From: Bryobacterales bacterium | Lineage (GTDB): Bacteria > Acidobacteriota > Terriglobia > Bryobacterales > Bryobacteraceae | Reading direction: 5' to 3' | Assembly (NCBI GenBank): GCA_020852755.1 | Contig: JADZAF010000106.1 | Coordinates: 1-44,909 of the forward strand | DNA: 44,909 nt | Part shown: piece by piece, positions 16,193-25,080 of the stretch | Layout: each line of letters starts with the position of its first letter | Numbering within the stretch: the first letter of the stretch is position 1 | The notes under the pieces: generated by a model | Told to the model about the DNA's origin: nothing | The model's input: only the letters and a program-made list of their open reading frames with translations | Database searches by the model: none | Translations under genes and position numbers: made by a program

Positions 16193-17629
16193 ATGCTGCT
16201 GCAGATTCAATCCCGGCCCACCCGGCGCCGTTTCCTGTTCGCATCCGGGTTGACGTTCGCGCCCGGCCTGTTTGCGCAAAGCGGGGGAGCGCTGCGGCGC
16301 GTCGCTCCGGCGGGTCCGGCGTCGAAATACGTGCCCAGGGTGAAAGGCGCCTTCGTCAGGAGAAAGGGCGATTACGGCATGCTGTGGCCCGGAGCCATCT
16401 GGGACGGCGAGGCCGCGCTGCGCAGGTACCGGAAGGAGATCGAGGCGGCGGCCGCGCGCCTGAAGCTGGAAGTGGACCTGCGGCCGGAGCCCATCTACTC
16501 GGCGGAGGAGGCCGGCGCCTGGGTGAGTGAAGCGGCGGCGGCCCGGCCGGACGGGCTGCTGGTGGTGCTGCTGGACCGGCAGGCCCATGCCTGGCCCACG
16601 GCCGCAAAGGCGGCGGGCAGCGGCATCCCCACGGTGATCTATTCGCCCATCGGCACCTCCTTCACCACCAACACCGTGAACCTGGCCAGGCGCGACGGGA
16701 CCTTCATCAGCTCCAGCGACGACTTCAGCCAGGCGGCCTACGGGTTGAAGATGCTGAAGGCCGGGGCCATGCTGCGCGAGATGCGCTTCATCGTGCTGCA
16801 GGGGAACGAGCGCAAAGACGTGGAGTTGCGGCCCTTCGGAACCAGGCTGCGCTACATTCCCGCGCGGGAGTTCCTGGCGGAGTACGACCGGACCCCGGTC
16901 AGCGCCGAGGTGAAGCGCCTGGCGCAGGCGCGCATCAAGGGCGCCACGCGCGTCACCGGCGCCACGGAGCAGGACGTGATCAACGGGGTGAAGAGCTACG
17001 TGGTGGCGCGGCGGTTCCTGGAGCGCGAGGAAGGCGACGGCATCACCATGGACTGCCTGGGCGCGCTGGGAAAGACGCAGGTGAGCCTGCCCTGCATCTC
17101 CTGGTCCACCATGCTGGACCACGGCATCCCGGCGGCCTGCGAGGCGGACCTGGGCGCGGCGGTCACGCACGCCCTGGTGCAATTCCTGTTCGACCGGCCG
17201 GGCTTCCAGCAGGACCCGGTGGCGGAAACGGTGAAGAACTGCCTGATCGGCGCGCACTGCACCTGTCCCACCCGTTTGTCCGGCTTCGACAAGCCCGCCG
17301 AGCCCTACTTCCTGTCGCACCATCACGGGCGGCGGGACGCGGTGCCGGTGCCGCGCTGGCGCGTCGGGCAGAGGGTCACGGTGGCCGACGTGATCCTGCC
17401 TTCGGAAACGCGGTCAGGCGCGCGTATGATCGTCTCGGCGGGCCGGGTGGAGGAGAACGTGGCGGTGCCGCCGGCGGGCGGCTGCGTGGTCTCGGTGGCG
17501 GTGAAACTGGACGGCGATCCGGAGCTGCTCGACTATCCCGGTTTCCACCAGATCTTCTTCTACGGCGACCACAAGCGCGACCTGGCCGCTTACTGCCGCC
17601 TCTTCGGCCTGGAAGCCGTGCTGGTCTGA
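16193..17629 (+). CDS. Tat-exported sugar-isomerase-fold protein (L-fucose/L-arabinose isomerase-like)
   Basis: The start is ATG 16193 with GGAGGAAA 3 nt upstream, giving 478 aa; an upstream extension would overlap the esterase. The N-terminus (SRPTRRRFLFASGL) is a twin-arginine signal. The body resembles the fucose/arabinose isomerase fold: an N-terminal Rossmann-like part (LLVVLLDRQAHAWPTAAKAA), then GDGITMDCLGAL with candidate metal-binding Asp, an ACEADLGAAVT segment where isomerases place a metal-binding Glu/Asp, and a C-terminal His-rich part. Export of an isomerase-like protein is unusual, so it may be a binding or non-canonical enzyme. Its last 40 nt overlap the convergent agmatine deiminase gene. 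Confidence 0.72.
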   Translation: MLLQIQSRPTRRRFLFASGLTFAPGLFAQSGGALRRVAPAGPASKYVPRVKGAFVRRKGDYGMLWPGAIWDGEAALRRYRKEIEAAAARLKLEVDLRPEPIYSAEEAGAWVSEAAAARPDGLLVVLLDRQAHAWPTAAKAAGSGIPTVIYSPIGTSFTTNTVNLARRDGTFISSSDDFSQAAYGLKMLKAGAMLREMRFIVLQGNERKDVELRPFGTRLRYIPAREFLAEYDRTPVSAEVKRLAQARIKGATRVTGATEQDVINGVKSYVVARRFLEREEGDGITMDCLGALGKTQVSLPCISWSTMLDHGIPAACEADLGAAVTHALVQFLFDRPGFQQDPVAETVKNCLIGAHCTCPTRLSGFDKPAEPYFLSHHHGRRDAVPVPRWRVGQRVTVADVILPSETRSGARMIVSAGRVEENVAVPPAGGCVVSVAVKLDGDPELLDYPGFHQIFFYGDHKRDLAAYCRLFGLEAVLV

Positions 17630-18708
17630 CGGGGCTGCTGCTGGGTCAGGCAGTGCAGCGTGCCGAAGCCCAGCACCAGGTCCACCGCGTGTATGCCCAC
17701 CACCTCGCGGTCCGGGAACAGCTCGCCCAGAATGCCCAGGGCTGCGCGGTCGTTGGGATGGTTGAAGGTGGGGACCAGCACCGCCGCGTTGGCGATGTAG
17801 AAGTTGGCGTAGCTGGCCGGCAGGCGGTCGCCGTCGAAGAACAGCGGGCCGGGCATGGGCAGAGCGACAGCTTCGGGTTTGGCGCCGTCCTCGAGCCGCA
17901 GATCCTGGATGCGCTCCCAGTTTTCCGCCAGCGGCCGGTAGTTGACGTCCCTGGGATTGTCCTCGCGGATCAGCACCAGGGTGTTCGCGTTCACGAAGCG
18001 GCAGAGGTCGTCCACGTGGCCGTGCGTGTCGTCGCCCGCGATGCCGCGGCCCAGCCAGAACACGCGGCTCACACCCAGGTAGTCCTTCAGAACGGTTTCA
18101 AACTCCGCTTTTGCCAATCCGGGATTGCGCACCTGGGTCCGGGGATCGAGATAGCATTCCTCCGTGGTGATCAGGGCGCCTCGCCCGTTGACTTCGATGC
18201 CGCCGCCTTCCAGCACGAACGGCTTGCCCTTCGCGGTCGCGTGGAACAGGCGCTTGCCGAGCTTCCGGGCCGCGATCTCGGGCACCCGCCGGTCCTTGCG
18301 CCAGTCCGGGTACTTGGCCCAGGCGTTGAAGTGGAAGTGGACGATCGCGGTTTCCGGCCGGGGGCGCGCGCGGCGCACGAAAACGGGGCCGCTGTCGCGG
18401 GTCCAGCCCCGGTTGGTGGGATGGACGATGAACTCGACGTTGGACGCGTCCGCTCCAGCCCGGGCGAGATAGCGGCGGGCCTGCTTCTCCATGGAGGCGT
18501 TGTCGACCAGGATGCGGACCCTCTCGCCGGGAGCGATCTTGCGCACCATCTCGCAATAAACCCAGCGGATGGTGTCGAGCTTGTCCGGCCAGTCCGTGGG
18601 GTTATGCGGCCAGCCCAGCCAGGTGGCCTCGTGCGGCTCCCATTCGGCCGGCATGGAGAAGCCCATCGAGGCGGGCGTGCGAGCGGGTGCGGTGTGCGGT
18701 GTCGCCAT
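17590..18708 (-). CDS. aguA: Agmatine deiminase
   Basis: This enzyme hydrolyses agmatine to N-carbamoylputrescine and ammonia, a step from arginine toward putrescine. The 372-aa product belongs to the peptidylarginine-deiminase-type pentein family. Motifs include MPAEWEPHEATWLGWPHN near the N-terminus, RGWTRDSGPVFV with the substrate-binding Asp, DDTHGHVDDLCRFV with catalytic His, and FGTLHCLTQQQPR with the nucleophilic Cys close to the C-terminus. The tail after QQPRQ overlaps the convergent neighbour by 40 nt. No Shine-Dalgarno sequence precedes ATG 18708; downstream ATGs at 18666 and 18654 are possible but have none either. It is divergent from the polyamine operon at 18764. Confidence 0.94.
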   Translation of the reverse strand: MATPHTAPARTPASMGFSMPAEWEPHEATWLGWPHNPTDWPDKLDTIRWVYCEMVRKIAPGERVRILVDNASMEKQARRYLARAGADASNVEFIVHPTNRGWTRDSGPVFVRRARPRPETAIVHFHFNAWAKYPDWRKDRRVPEIAARKLGKRLFHATAKGKPFVLEGGGIEVNGRGALITTEECYLDPRTQVRNPGLAKAEFETVLKDYLGVSRVFWLGRGIAGDDTHGHVDDLCRFVNANTLVLIREDNPRDVNYRPLAENWERIQDLRLEDGAKPEAVALPMPGPLFFDGDRLPASYANFYIANAAVLVPTFNHPNDRAALGILGELFPDREVVGIHAVDLVLGFGTLHCLTQQQPRQTSTASRPKRRQ

Positions 18709-18728
18709 GTTTTCAGGTGCTACGTGCT

Positions 18729-18747
18729 AGTCTAACCTCTGTAGACT
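18729..18747. promoter_or_regulatory. Inverted repeat between aguA and the polyamine operon (candidate operator)
   Basis: AGTCTA (18729-18734) and TAGACT (18742-18747) form a perfect 6-bp inverted repeat with a 7-nt spacer, in the 55-nt interval between two divergent polyamine-related genes. The position suits a shared operator. A short direct repeat ATTCATC follows immediately before the ATG at 18764, where no Shine-Dalgarno sequence is seen. No regulator gene is adjacent, so function is only inferred. Confidence 0.35.
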
Positions 18748-18763
18748 CCATTCATCATTCATC

Positions 18764-19978
18764 ATGGCGAAAAGCGAGAAGAAGCATCGGCGGTACCGCG
18801 AAGATCTTTCCGAGATGCCGGACTGGCTGCGCAGGAAGAAGCTGCCCAACCGCGACCGGTATCTCTCGGGTAAGCGCATCCTGCCAAAGGGACTCACGGG
18901 GCGGGAGAAGCTGGCCGATATCGTCGACGAGAAGTTCCTGGCCTACAACTCGGCGCGGCTGCGGGAAGGCTGCCAGCTGTTCGTGGAGCGGATGCTGGAG
19001 CCGGACGTGACTATCGGCATGACGCTTTCCGGCGCCCTGACCCCGGCCGGCCTGGGCTGCTCCTCCATCGTTCCGCTGATCAAGGCGGGCTTCGTGGACT
19101 GGATCGTGGCCACCGGGGCCAACCTGTACCATGACCTGCACTTCGCGTTGAACTACCCGGTCTACTCGGGCCGCTTCAACCTGGACGATACCGAACTGCG
19201 CGACAACGACATCGTGCGGGTCTACGATGTGCTGATCGGTTACAGCGACTGCCTGATGGCCACCGACGAGATCCTGCGCGGCATCCTGGTGCAGCCGGAA
19301 TTCCAGAAGGAGATGGGGACTGCGGAACTGCACCACCTGCTGGGCCGGTACGCGGCGGAATGGGAACGCAAGGCGGGGCTGAAGGATGTCTCGGTGCTGG
19401 CGGCGGCCTACCGCGCCGGCGTGCCCTGCTACACCTCGTCGCCCGGCGATTCGACCATCGGGATGAACGTGGCGGGAGAGGAGTTGCGCGGCAACCGGCT
19501 GCGCGTCAATCCCTCCATCGACGTGAACGAGACCACCTCCTTCGTGCTGGCGGCCAAACGGTCCGGCGGCAAGACGGGCGTGGTGCTGTGGGGCGGGGGC
19601 AGCCCGAAGAACTTCATGCTGCAGACCGAGCCGCAGATCCAGGAAGTGCTGCGCATCAAGGAATACGGCCAGGATTACTTCTTCCAGGTGACCGACGCCC
19701 GCCCGGATACGGGCGGGCTGAGCGGGGCCACGCCGAGCGAGGCGGTGAGCTGGGGCAAGGTGGACCCCAACGCGCTGCCCGACGCGGTGGTCTGCTACAC
19801 CGACACCACTCTGGCCATGCCGCTGTTCACCCACTACGCGCTGGCCCGGCACCGCCCGCGCAAGCTGCGGCGTCTGTACGACCAGCGCGAGGCCATGATG
19901 AAGGCGCTCAAGAAGGAGTACTTCCAGCACACCAGGGTGAAGATGCTGGACGGCTCCGATCCGGTTCTCGACGGATGA
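18764..19978 (+). CDS. Deoxyhypusine-synthase-like protein (possible homospermidine synthase)
   Basis: The 404-aa product belongs to the deoxyhypusine synthase family. Bacteria lack eIF5A, and bacterial members are thought to act in polyamine synthesis or on other targets. Conserved features include [14 protein letters not shown] (NAD-binding region), [18 protein letters not shown] and [11 protein letters not shown], where Lys282 matches the lysine that carries the aminobutyl intermediate. A C-terminal [20 protein letters not shown] corresponds to the eukaryotic D-S-G-A-x-P-D-E-A-V-S-W-G-K segment. Its TGA overlaps the ATG of the decarboxylase (ATGA), so the two are translationally coupled. 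The likely chemistry is transfer of an aminobutyl group, for example to make homospermidine from putrescine or spermidine; eukaryotic-type hypusination is unlikely. Confidence 0.88.
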   Translation: MAKSEKKHRRYREDLSEMPDWLRRKKLPNRDRYLSGKRILPKGLTGREKLADIVDEKFLAYNSARLREGCQLFVERMLEPDVTIGMTLSGALTPAGLGCSSIVPLIKAGFVDWIVATGANLYHDLHFALNYPVYSGRFNLDDTELRDNDIVRVYDVLIGYSDCLMATDEILRGILVQPEFQKEMGTAELHHLLGRYAAEWERKAGLKDVSVLAAAYRAGVPCYTSSPGDSTIGMNVAGEELRGNRLRVNPSIDVNETTSFVLAAKRSGGKTGVVLWGGGSPKNFMLQTEPQIQEVLRIKEYGQDYFFQVTDARPDTGGLSGATPSEAVSWGKVDPNALPDAVVCYTDTTLAMPLFTHYALARHRPRKLRRLYDQREAMMKALKKEYFQHTRVKMLDGSDPVLDG

Positions 19979-21108
19979 CCGCCCGGCAACTGCGCTCGGC
20001 CGCCCGGGAGCACGGCACGCCCCTGGTGGTGATCGACCACGAGGTGATCCGCGGCAACTACGCGGCGTTCCGGAAGCACCTGCCCCGGGTGCAGGCTTAC
20101 TACGCGGTGAAAGCCAACCCCGATCCGGAGATCATCCGCACGCTGTACCAGGCCGGCGCCAGCTTCGACGTGGCCTCCCTGCCGGAGTTCATGATGGTGT
20201 ATGAGAATATCCGCCACCTTCCGGCCGGGCAGCAGCAGGAGTTCATCTGGGACAAGATCGTCTACGCCAATCCCATCAAGCCCAAGGAGACGCTGCGCGA
20301 GCTGGACCGGTACAAGCCGCTGGTCACTTACGACAACTTGAGCGAGCTGCGCAAGATCCGGGAGTACGCGCCCAACGCCGGCGTCATGCTGCGCCTGAAG
20401 GTGCCCAACACGGGATCGGTGGTGGAGCTCTCCTCCAAGTTCGGCTGCCATCCGGGCGAGGCCGTGGATCTCATCTGCCAGGCCTTCCAGATGGGGTTGG
20501 TCGTGGAGGGCGTGAGCTTCCACGTGGGCAGCCAGTGCACCAATTTCGACAACTTCGTGCAGGCCCTGAACATGTCGGCCGCGGTGCTGGCGGAAGCCGG
20601 GAGCCGGGGCCATGAGATCAAAATTCTGGACATCGGCGGCGGCTTTCCGGCGCGCTACGACCGGCATGTGCAGCCCTTTGGCGCGCTGGCCAGGCGCATC
20701 AACGCCGAAATCAACCGGCTGTTCCCGCGCGACATGGAGATCCTGGCCGAGCCCGGCCGCTTCCTGGTCGCGACCGCCGCGGCGGCTGTGTCCCGGGTCA
20801 TCGGCAAGGCCGTGCGGGACGGCAAGACCTGCTACTACATCGACGACAGCGTCTACCACACCTTTTCCGGCATCATCTTCGACCACTGCCCGTACCACTT
20901 CAAGACCTTCCGGCGGGGCAGGACCGAGATCAGCGCGGTCTTCGGCCAGACCTGCGACGGGCTGGACACCATCTCCCATGCCGAGGAACTGCCCGAGTTG
21001 GAGATCGAGGACCTGGTCTACTCGGAGAACATCGGCGCCTACAGCAACGCATCCTCCACCTGGTTCAACGGCTTCCCTCCCGCCAAGGTCGTTCACTTGA
21101 ACCGTTGA
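19975..21108 (+). CDS. Ornithine/lysine-type PLP decarboxylase (alanine-racemase fold)
   Basis: The 377-aa protein belongs to the group IV eukaryotic-like ornithine/lysine/diaminopimelate decarboxylases. It has [19 protein letters not shown] with the PLP Lys, [21 protein letters not shown], the Gly-rich phosphate-binding [24 protein letters not shown], and the substrate-binding Cys/Asp in [12 protein letters not shown] near the C-terminus. Putrescine formation from ornithine is most likely, though lysine or carboxynorspermidine cannot be excluded. The start ATG 19975 overlaps the stop of the deoxyhypusine-synthase-like gene. The last 50 nt, ending in [17 protein letters not shown], lie within a repeat copied downstream of the TonB-dependent receptor gene. 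Confidence 0.92.
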   Translation: MTARQLRSAAREHGTPLVVIDHEVIRGNYAAFRKHLPRVQAYYAVKANPDPEIIRTLYQAGASFDVASLPEFMMVYENIRHLPAGQQQEFIWDKIVYANPIKPKETLRELDRYKPLVTYDNLSELRKIREYAPNAGVMLRLKVPNTGSVVELSSKFGCHPGEAVDLICQAFQMGLVVEGVSFHVGSQCTNFDNFVQALNMSAAVLAEAGSRGHEIKILDIGGGFPARYDRHVQPFGALARRINAEINRLFPRDMEILAEPGRFLVATAAAAVSRVIGKAVRDGKTCYYIDDSVYHTFSGIIFDHCPYHFKTFRRGRTEISAVFGQTCDGLDTISHAEELPELEIEDLVYSENIGAYSNASSTWFNGFPPAKVVHLNR

Positions 21109-21157
21109 GGCGGAGCCGGCAACCGGTCCGCGGCGAGGCCCGGGCCGGCGGCGTGGA
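21055..21157 (+). repeat. Left copy of a diverged direct repeat flanking the TonB-dependent receptor gene
   Basis: This stretch spans the 3' end of the decarboxylase gene and about 50 nt after its stop. It aligns with 24973-25080: 26 of the first 27 positions match, including an uninterrupted identical 20-mer at 21062-21081 (same as 24980-24999), and the similarity continues with substitutions and small gaps through a shared TGAGGCGGA and GCCCGGG/ACCCGGG. On the minus strand it also encodes an REGSR-stop ending like that of the PL26-like gene. It looks like a duplication of an ancestral junction of two convergent genes. Confidence 0.7.
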
Positions 21158-21213
21158 CCAACCCAACCGCGGGCACTGCCCGGACTGCTCCTTCCACGGA
21201 GTGAAATGGCATA

Positions 21214-21248
21214 CTGCCGGTGTCTCTCTGTGAGAGACAGCCGGGCAG
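21214..21248 (+). promoter_or_regulatory. Long hairpin in the intergenic region before the TonB-dependent receptor
   Basis: TGTCTCTC (21221-21228) and GAGAGACA (21232-21239) form a perfect 8-bp stem with a 3-nt loop. CTGCCGG and CCGGGCAG extend it outward with small bulges to 21214-21248. A TTGTACAAT box at 21310-21318 resembles a -10 element, but no -35 is correctly spaced. The rest of the 381-nt interval 21109-21489 has the repeat copy at its left end and nothing else recognisable. The hairpin could be an operator, an attenuator or the decarboxylase operon's terminator without a T-tract. Confidence 0.35.
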
Positions 21249-21577
21249 CAGGCATGTGCGAGACATTACACTCGGAGTTACCGGAGACACTGATTGCCCG
21301 GGGCCGGCGTTGTACAATTGTGCCATCACTCACCCTGAACGGGGAAAGGCCCGGCGGTGTGGGAACGGGTCTTTGAGAGGGTCGATTTCCGGGCCATTGG
21401 AGCGTCGATGGAAGTGGAAACCCTCGTTTTGCCTGCTCTGCCGGAACCCCGTTGCCGGGCGAATGAAAATCCTGGCTGAGGTGCAAGTCGTGATCGATCG
21501 GTTCGTGCGGCCGGCGCCGCGAGTGCGCGCGCTGAGGCTTCCTGCTGTGCGGTCTGCCCGTCTGGGGGCAGAACGCC

Positions 21578-24500
21578 GTGGTTTCCGGGCGGGTAACGGA
21601 CAGTTCGGGAGCCGTTCTCCCGGGAGCGGCGCTGGAGCTGCGCAACACCGCCACCAACGTCACGCTCAAGACTTCCACGAATGCCGAGGGGCTTTTCGTG
21701 TTTCCACCAGTGATACCGGGAGTCTATGACGTCAGCGCTGCCGCTTCCGGCTTTTCGACGGCGCAGTTGAATGGGATGAGCCTGGAGGTCGGCCAGTCTC
21801 GAACCGTCAATTTGACGCTCACCCCCAGCCCGGTCGCGGAGTCGGTCACCATCAGTGACGTGGCGCCTCTGCTGACCACGAACCGCGCCGACCGGGGCAC
21901 CGTGGTGGAGAACCAGTTCCTGGTCAGTATCCCGCTTCCCACCCGCAACCCCTTGTTGCTGGTGACGCTGACCTCCGGGGTGGTGCCGGGCAACGTCCTG
22001 ACCGCGGGCGACAATTCCCTGAGCCAGAACCAGACCAACGAATTCCGGATCAACGGCGGGCGCATGCAAACCAGCGAGGTGCTCATCGACGGCGCCTCCA
22101 ACACCATGACCTACAACAACCAGGTGGCTGCGATTCCGCAAGTGGACGCCATCCAGGAATTCAAGGTCAATACCAACCCCTACGACGCCGAATTCGGCCA
22201 TACGGGCGGCGGGGTCATCAGTTACACCATCAAGTCCGGCACCAACAGCTACCACGGTAACCTTCACGAATTCCTCCAGAACCAGGTACTGAATGCGAAC
22301 GGATTCGACGCCAACCGGGCGAAGCAGCCCAGAGTGCCCTACCGCAAGAATCAATACGGTTTTACCCTGGGCGGCCCGCTTACCATTCCCAAGCTGTACA
22401 ACGGCCGCGACCGCACGTTTTTCTTCTTTGCCTATGAAGGTTTTCGCTGGAATACCTTCTTCCCCTTCGTGGGCACCGTCCCGACTTCCCTGCAACGAGA
22501 GGGTGACTTCTCGCAAACCTTCGACACCAACGGAGCACAGAAAGTCATCTACAACCCGTTTACGACGAGGTTGGACCCCACCGCTCCCCAAGGAACAACC
22601 CGCTACATTCGGGATGCGTTTCCCGGAAATGTAATTCCCCGGAACCTGCTCAACCCGCTTGCCGGGAATCTGCTGCCGTACTACCCGCTGCCGAATACCG
22701 CCGGTGTCGGCAGGAGCGATACGAACAACTATATCCGCTCGGCCTTTCAACGCCTGACGAACGATCGCATCGACGCCCGGATCGACCACCAGTTCTCGGA
22801 GCGGCACAGCATGTTCGCGCGCGGCAACTGGTTCGAGCAGGACAACATCCAGCCGCAGGTTTACGGCAACCAGCAGGCGCCGGTGCAGGCCCCCAACGTC
22901 ATTCCCGGCGTGAACTGGGCCGTGAACGATACCTGGACTTTCACGCCGCACACCATCTTCGTGCAGCGGTTCTCCATGGCCGACAGCCAGACGAACCGGG
23001 TTCCTTTGACTCTGGGTTTCGATGTCGCCTCCCTCGGACTGCCGCCCTCGATCACGAAGGGTATGCGGCTCACGCAGTTTCCCAGCCTGACGATCGGCGG
23101 GTACAGCGCGCTGTCCAACAGCCCGTATTACAGCGTGGCGATCTCGCGGACTTACCAGTACGCAAGTTCGCTCACCATGTTGCGCGGCGCCCACACTTTG
23201 AAAGTAGGCCTGGACTGGCGCTACTACACGGTGGATTGGGACGTGGTATATCCGCTCCGGATCTCGGCCGGCGGCGCATACACGGGCGGCCCCAATGCCA
23301 AGGCAGCCGCGGCGAACACCGGATCGGGCCTCGCGGACCTGCTGCTGGGCGTCGCGGGGGTCTCCTATCAGGTCAATCCGCACTGGAAGAACGGTCACCC
23401 GTATTATGCGGGGTACGTTCAGGACGAGTGGCGGGTCACCAGCAGGCTCACACTGACCATGGGCCTCCGCTACAGCCTGGAGCTTCCCAGCATAGAAAAG
23501 CAGAACCAGTACGTGTATCTGGATCTGAACAGCCCGTCACCCCTCCAGGTGCCGGGGTATGACCTGAAGGGCGGGCTGGGCTTCGTGGGAGTCGGCGGCG
23601 TGGGCCGCCGCACCCAGTCGCCGGACCGCAATAACTGGGAACCGCGTGTGGGCCTGGCCTACCGCATGCAAGACAATACCGTCCTGCGCGCCGGCTTCGG
23701 CGTTTTCCACCATCCGTACATCTCGACCAGCACCGACACTTCCCTGGGCTTTCAGCGGACGACTTCGAACCTGGTGACGGAAGCCGACACCGTCACGCCG
23801 CTGTTCAATCTCTCCGATCCTTTTCCCCAGGGGATTTTGGAGCCGACCGGCAATTCACTGGGGCTCGGCACGCTGCTCGGACAGGCCATCAGCGGCCCTG
23901 TGCGGAAACAGCGCATGCCCTACCAGGCGCAATGGTCACTGGACATCGAGCGCCAGCTGCCGATGTCCATACTGGCTGGGATCGGCTACACGGGGACCAG
24001 TAACGTGGCGCTGCCGGCCCGGGTTGCATTCAATCAGCTGCGTCCCGACCAGCTCGCCCTCGGCTCGCAGTTGACCAGAACGGTGCAAAACCCGTTCTAC
24101 GGGTATATCACCGACCCGACCTCCACCCTCAGTCTTCCCACTGTTCAGTATGCTCAGTTGCTCCGCCCGTATCCCCAGTTCACAGCGGTGGACGGGGTGA
24201 CGGTTCCATCCGGCCATTCGAGCTACCATGCGCTGGAGTTGAAGGTGGAGCGCCGCTTCGCGCAGGGGCTGGCGCTGCTTTTCAACTACACGCGATCCAA
24301 GCTGATCGACAACGTCGGCGAGATCAACAACGGCCAGACCGCCGCGTTCAACAACACCTACTGCGCTTCCTGCGACCGCGCCCTGTCCTACCTGGACGTT
24401 CCCAACTACGTCAACATCAGCGCGCGCTATGAGTTGCCTTTCGGACTCGGCAAGAGCATGCTCAATCGCGGATGGCTGGCGCGTGTGGCGGGCAACTGGT

Positions 24501-24952
24501 CGGTGGCGGGGATCTACAGCTATGCCAGCGGGATTCCGGTGATCGTCACGTCCCCGAACGACTCGAACGCGTTTAACATCGGCATTTCCCGTCCCATGGC
24601 AACCGGCCAGCCCGCGGCGCTGCCAGGCGGGCCGAAGATCGCCGATAATGGGGCGTATTTCAACCGGGCGGCATTCACGCGCACCCCGCAGTTTCAGTTC
24701 GGCAACGTCAGCCGCGAACTTCCCGACGTCCGCATTCCGGGCAAGAAGGGTCTGAACGCCCTGATCGAGAAGCAGATCCCGATCCGGGAACGGTTCAGGC
24801 TGGAGTTCCGGACCGAGATGTTCAACGCCACCAATTCGGTCGTTTTCAACGGACCGCAAACGTCAGTGACGTCTTCGGCGTTTGGGACCATCGCCCTTAC
24901 CCAGTCCAACACGCCCCGGGTGATTCAGTTCGCGCTGCGGCTGGTCTTCTGA
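21578..24952 (+). CDS. TonB-dependent receptor, Oar-like, with N-terminal carboxypeptidase-regulatory-like domain
   Basis: The frame open from GTG 21578 gives 1124 aa of an outer-membrane transporter of the large acidobacterial Oar-like type. An N-terminal beta-sandwich (VVSGRVTDSSGAVLPGAALE, residues 1-80) precedes a plug domain (INGGRMQTSEVLIDGA, FKVNTNPYDAEFGHTGGG) and a long beta-barrel ending IQFALRLVF with a terminal Phe. It probably imports oligosaccharides or other large substrates. The 5' end is odd. The same frame upstream reads GFLLCGLPVWGQNA, the end of a signal peptide, but meets TGA at 21533. A GAGG-preceded GTG at 21490 opens a basic n-region (IDRFVRPAPRVRALR) in another frame. 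A frameshift near 21535, real or a sequencing error, would join them. Confidence 0.85.
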   Translation: MVSGRVTDSSGAVLPGAALELRNTATNVTLKTSTNAEGLFVFPPVIPGVYDVSAAASGFSTAQLNGMSLEVGQSRTVNLTLTPSPVAESVTISDVAPLLTTNRADRGTVVENQFLVSIPLPTRNPLLLVTLTSGVVPGNVLTAGDNSLSQNQTNEFRINGGRMQTSEVLIDGASNTMTYNNQVAAIPQVDAIQEFKVNTNPYDAEFGHTGGGVISYTIKSGTNSYHGNLHEFLQNQVLNANGFDANRAKQPRVPYRKNQYGFTLGGPLTIPKLYNGRDRTFFFFAYEGFRWNTFFPFVGTVPTSLQREGDFSQTFDTNGAQKVIYNPFTTRLDPTAPQGTTRYIRDAFPGNVIPRNLLNPLAGNLLPYYPLPNTAGVGRSDTNNYIRSAFQRLTNDRIDARIDHQFSERHSMFARGNWFEQDNIQPQVYGNQQAPVQAPNVIPGVNWAVNDTWTFTPHTIFVQRFSMADSQTNRVPLTLGFDVASLGLPPSITKGMRLTQFPSLTIGGYSALSNSPYYSVAISRTYQYASSLTMLRGAHTLKVGLDWRYYTVDWDVVYPLRISAGGAYTGGPNAKAAAANTGSGLADLLLGVAGVSYQVNPHWKNGHPYYAGYVQDEWRVTSRLTLTMGLRYSLELPSIEKQNQYVYLDLNSPSPLQVPGYDLKGGLGFVGVGGVGRRTQSPDRNNWEPRVGLAYRMQDNTVLRAGFGVFHHPYISTSTDTSLGFQRTTSNLVTEADTVTPLFNLSDPFPQGILEPTGNSLGLGTLLGQAISGPVRKQRMPYQAQWSLDIERQLPMSILAGIGYTGTSNVALPARVAFNQLRPDQLALGSQLTRTVQNPFYGYITDPTSTLSLPTVQYAQLLRPYPQFTAVDGVTVPSGHSSYHALELKVERRFAQGLALLFNYTRSKLIDNVGEINNGQTAAFNNTYCASCDRALSYLDVPNYVNISARYELPFGLGKSMLNRGWLARVAGNWSVAGIYSYASGIPVIVTSPNDSNAFNIGISRPMATGQPAALPGGPKIADNGAYFNRAAFTRTPQFQFGNVSRELPDVRIPGKKGLNALIEKQIPIRERFRLEFRTEMFNATNSVVFNGPQTSVTSSAFGTIALTQSNTPRVIQFALRLVF

Positions 24953-24972
24953 GCCGCTGCGGCACGGCCGGT

Positions 24973-25080
24973 TCCACCGGGTTCAACGGCTTCCCTCCCT
25001 CGAGACGGGTGCGTTTGGACCGGTGAGGCGGAACTGGAAATCGGTCTGGCGGATGAGACCCGGGTCCCGGGCGGCGTAGA
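24973..25080 (+). repeat. Right copy of the diverged direct repeat flanking the TonB-dependent receptor gene
   Basis: It begins 20 nt after the receptor stop and overlaps the 3' end of the minus-strand PL26-like gene. Read on the plus strand in one frame it gives AGSTGFNGFPPSRRVRLDR followed by TGA, clearly homologous to the decarboxylase tail [19 protein letters not shown]-stop at 21049-21108. Thus each copy carries one functional gene end and a decayed end of the other gene. Confidence 0.7.

Noticed and set aside
21326-23398. 690-codon minus-strand open frame
   Set aside because: It is antisense to the TonB-dependent receptor and lacks any recognisable motif; open only because of GC-rich codon bias.
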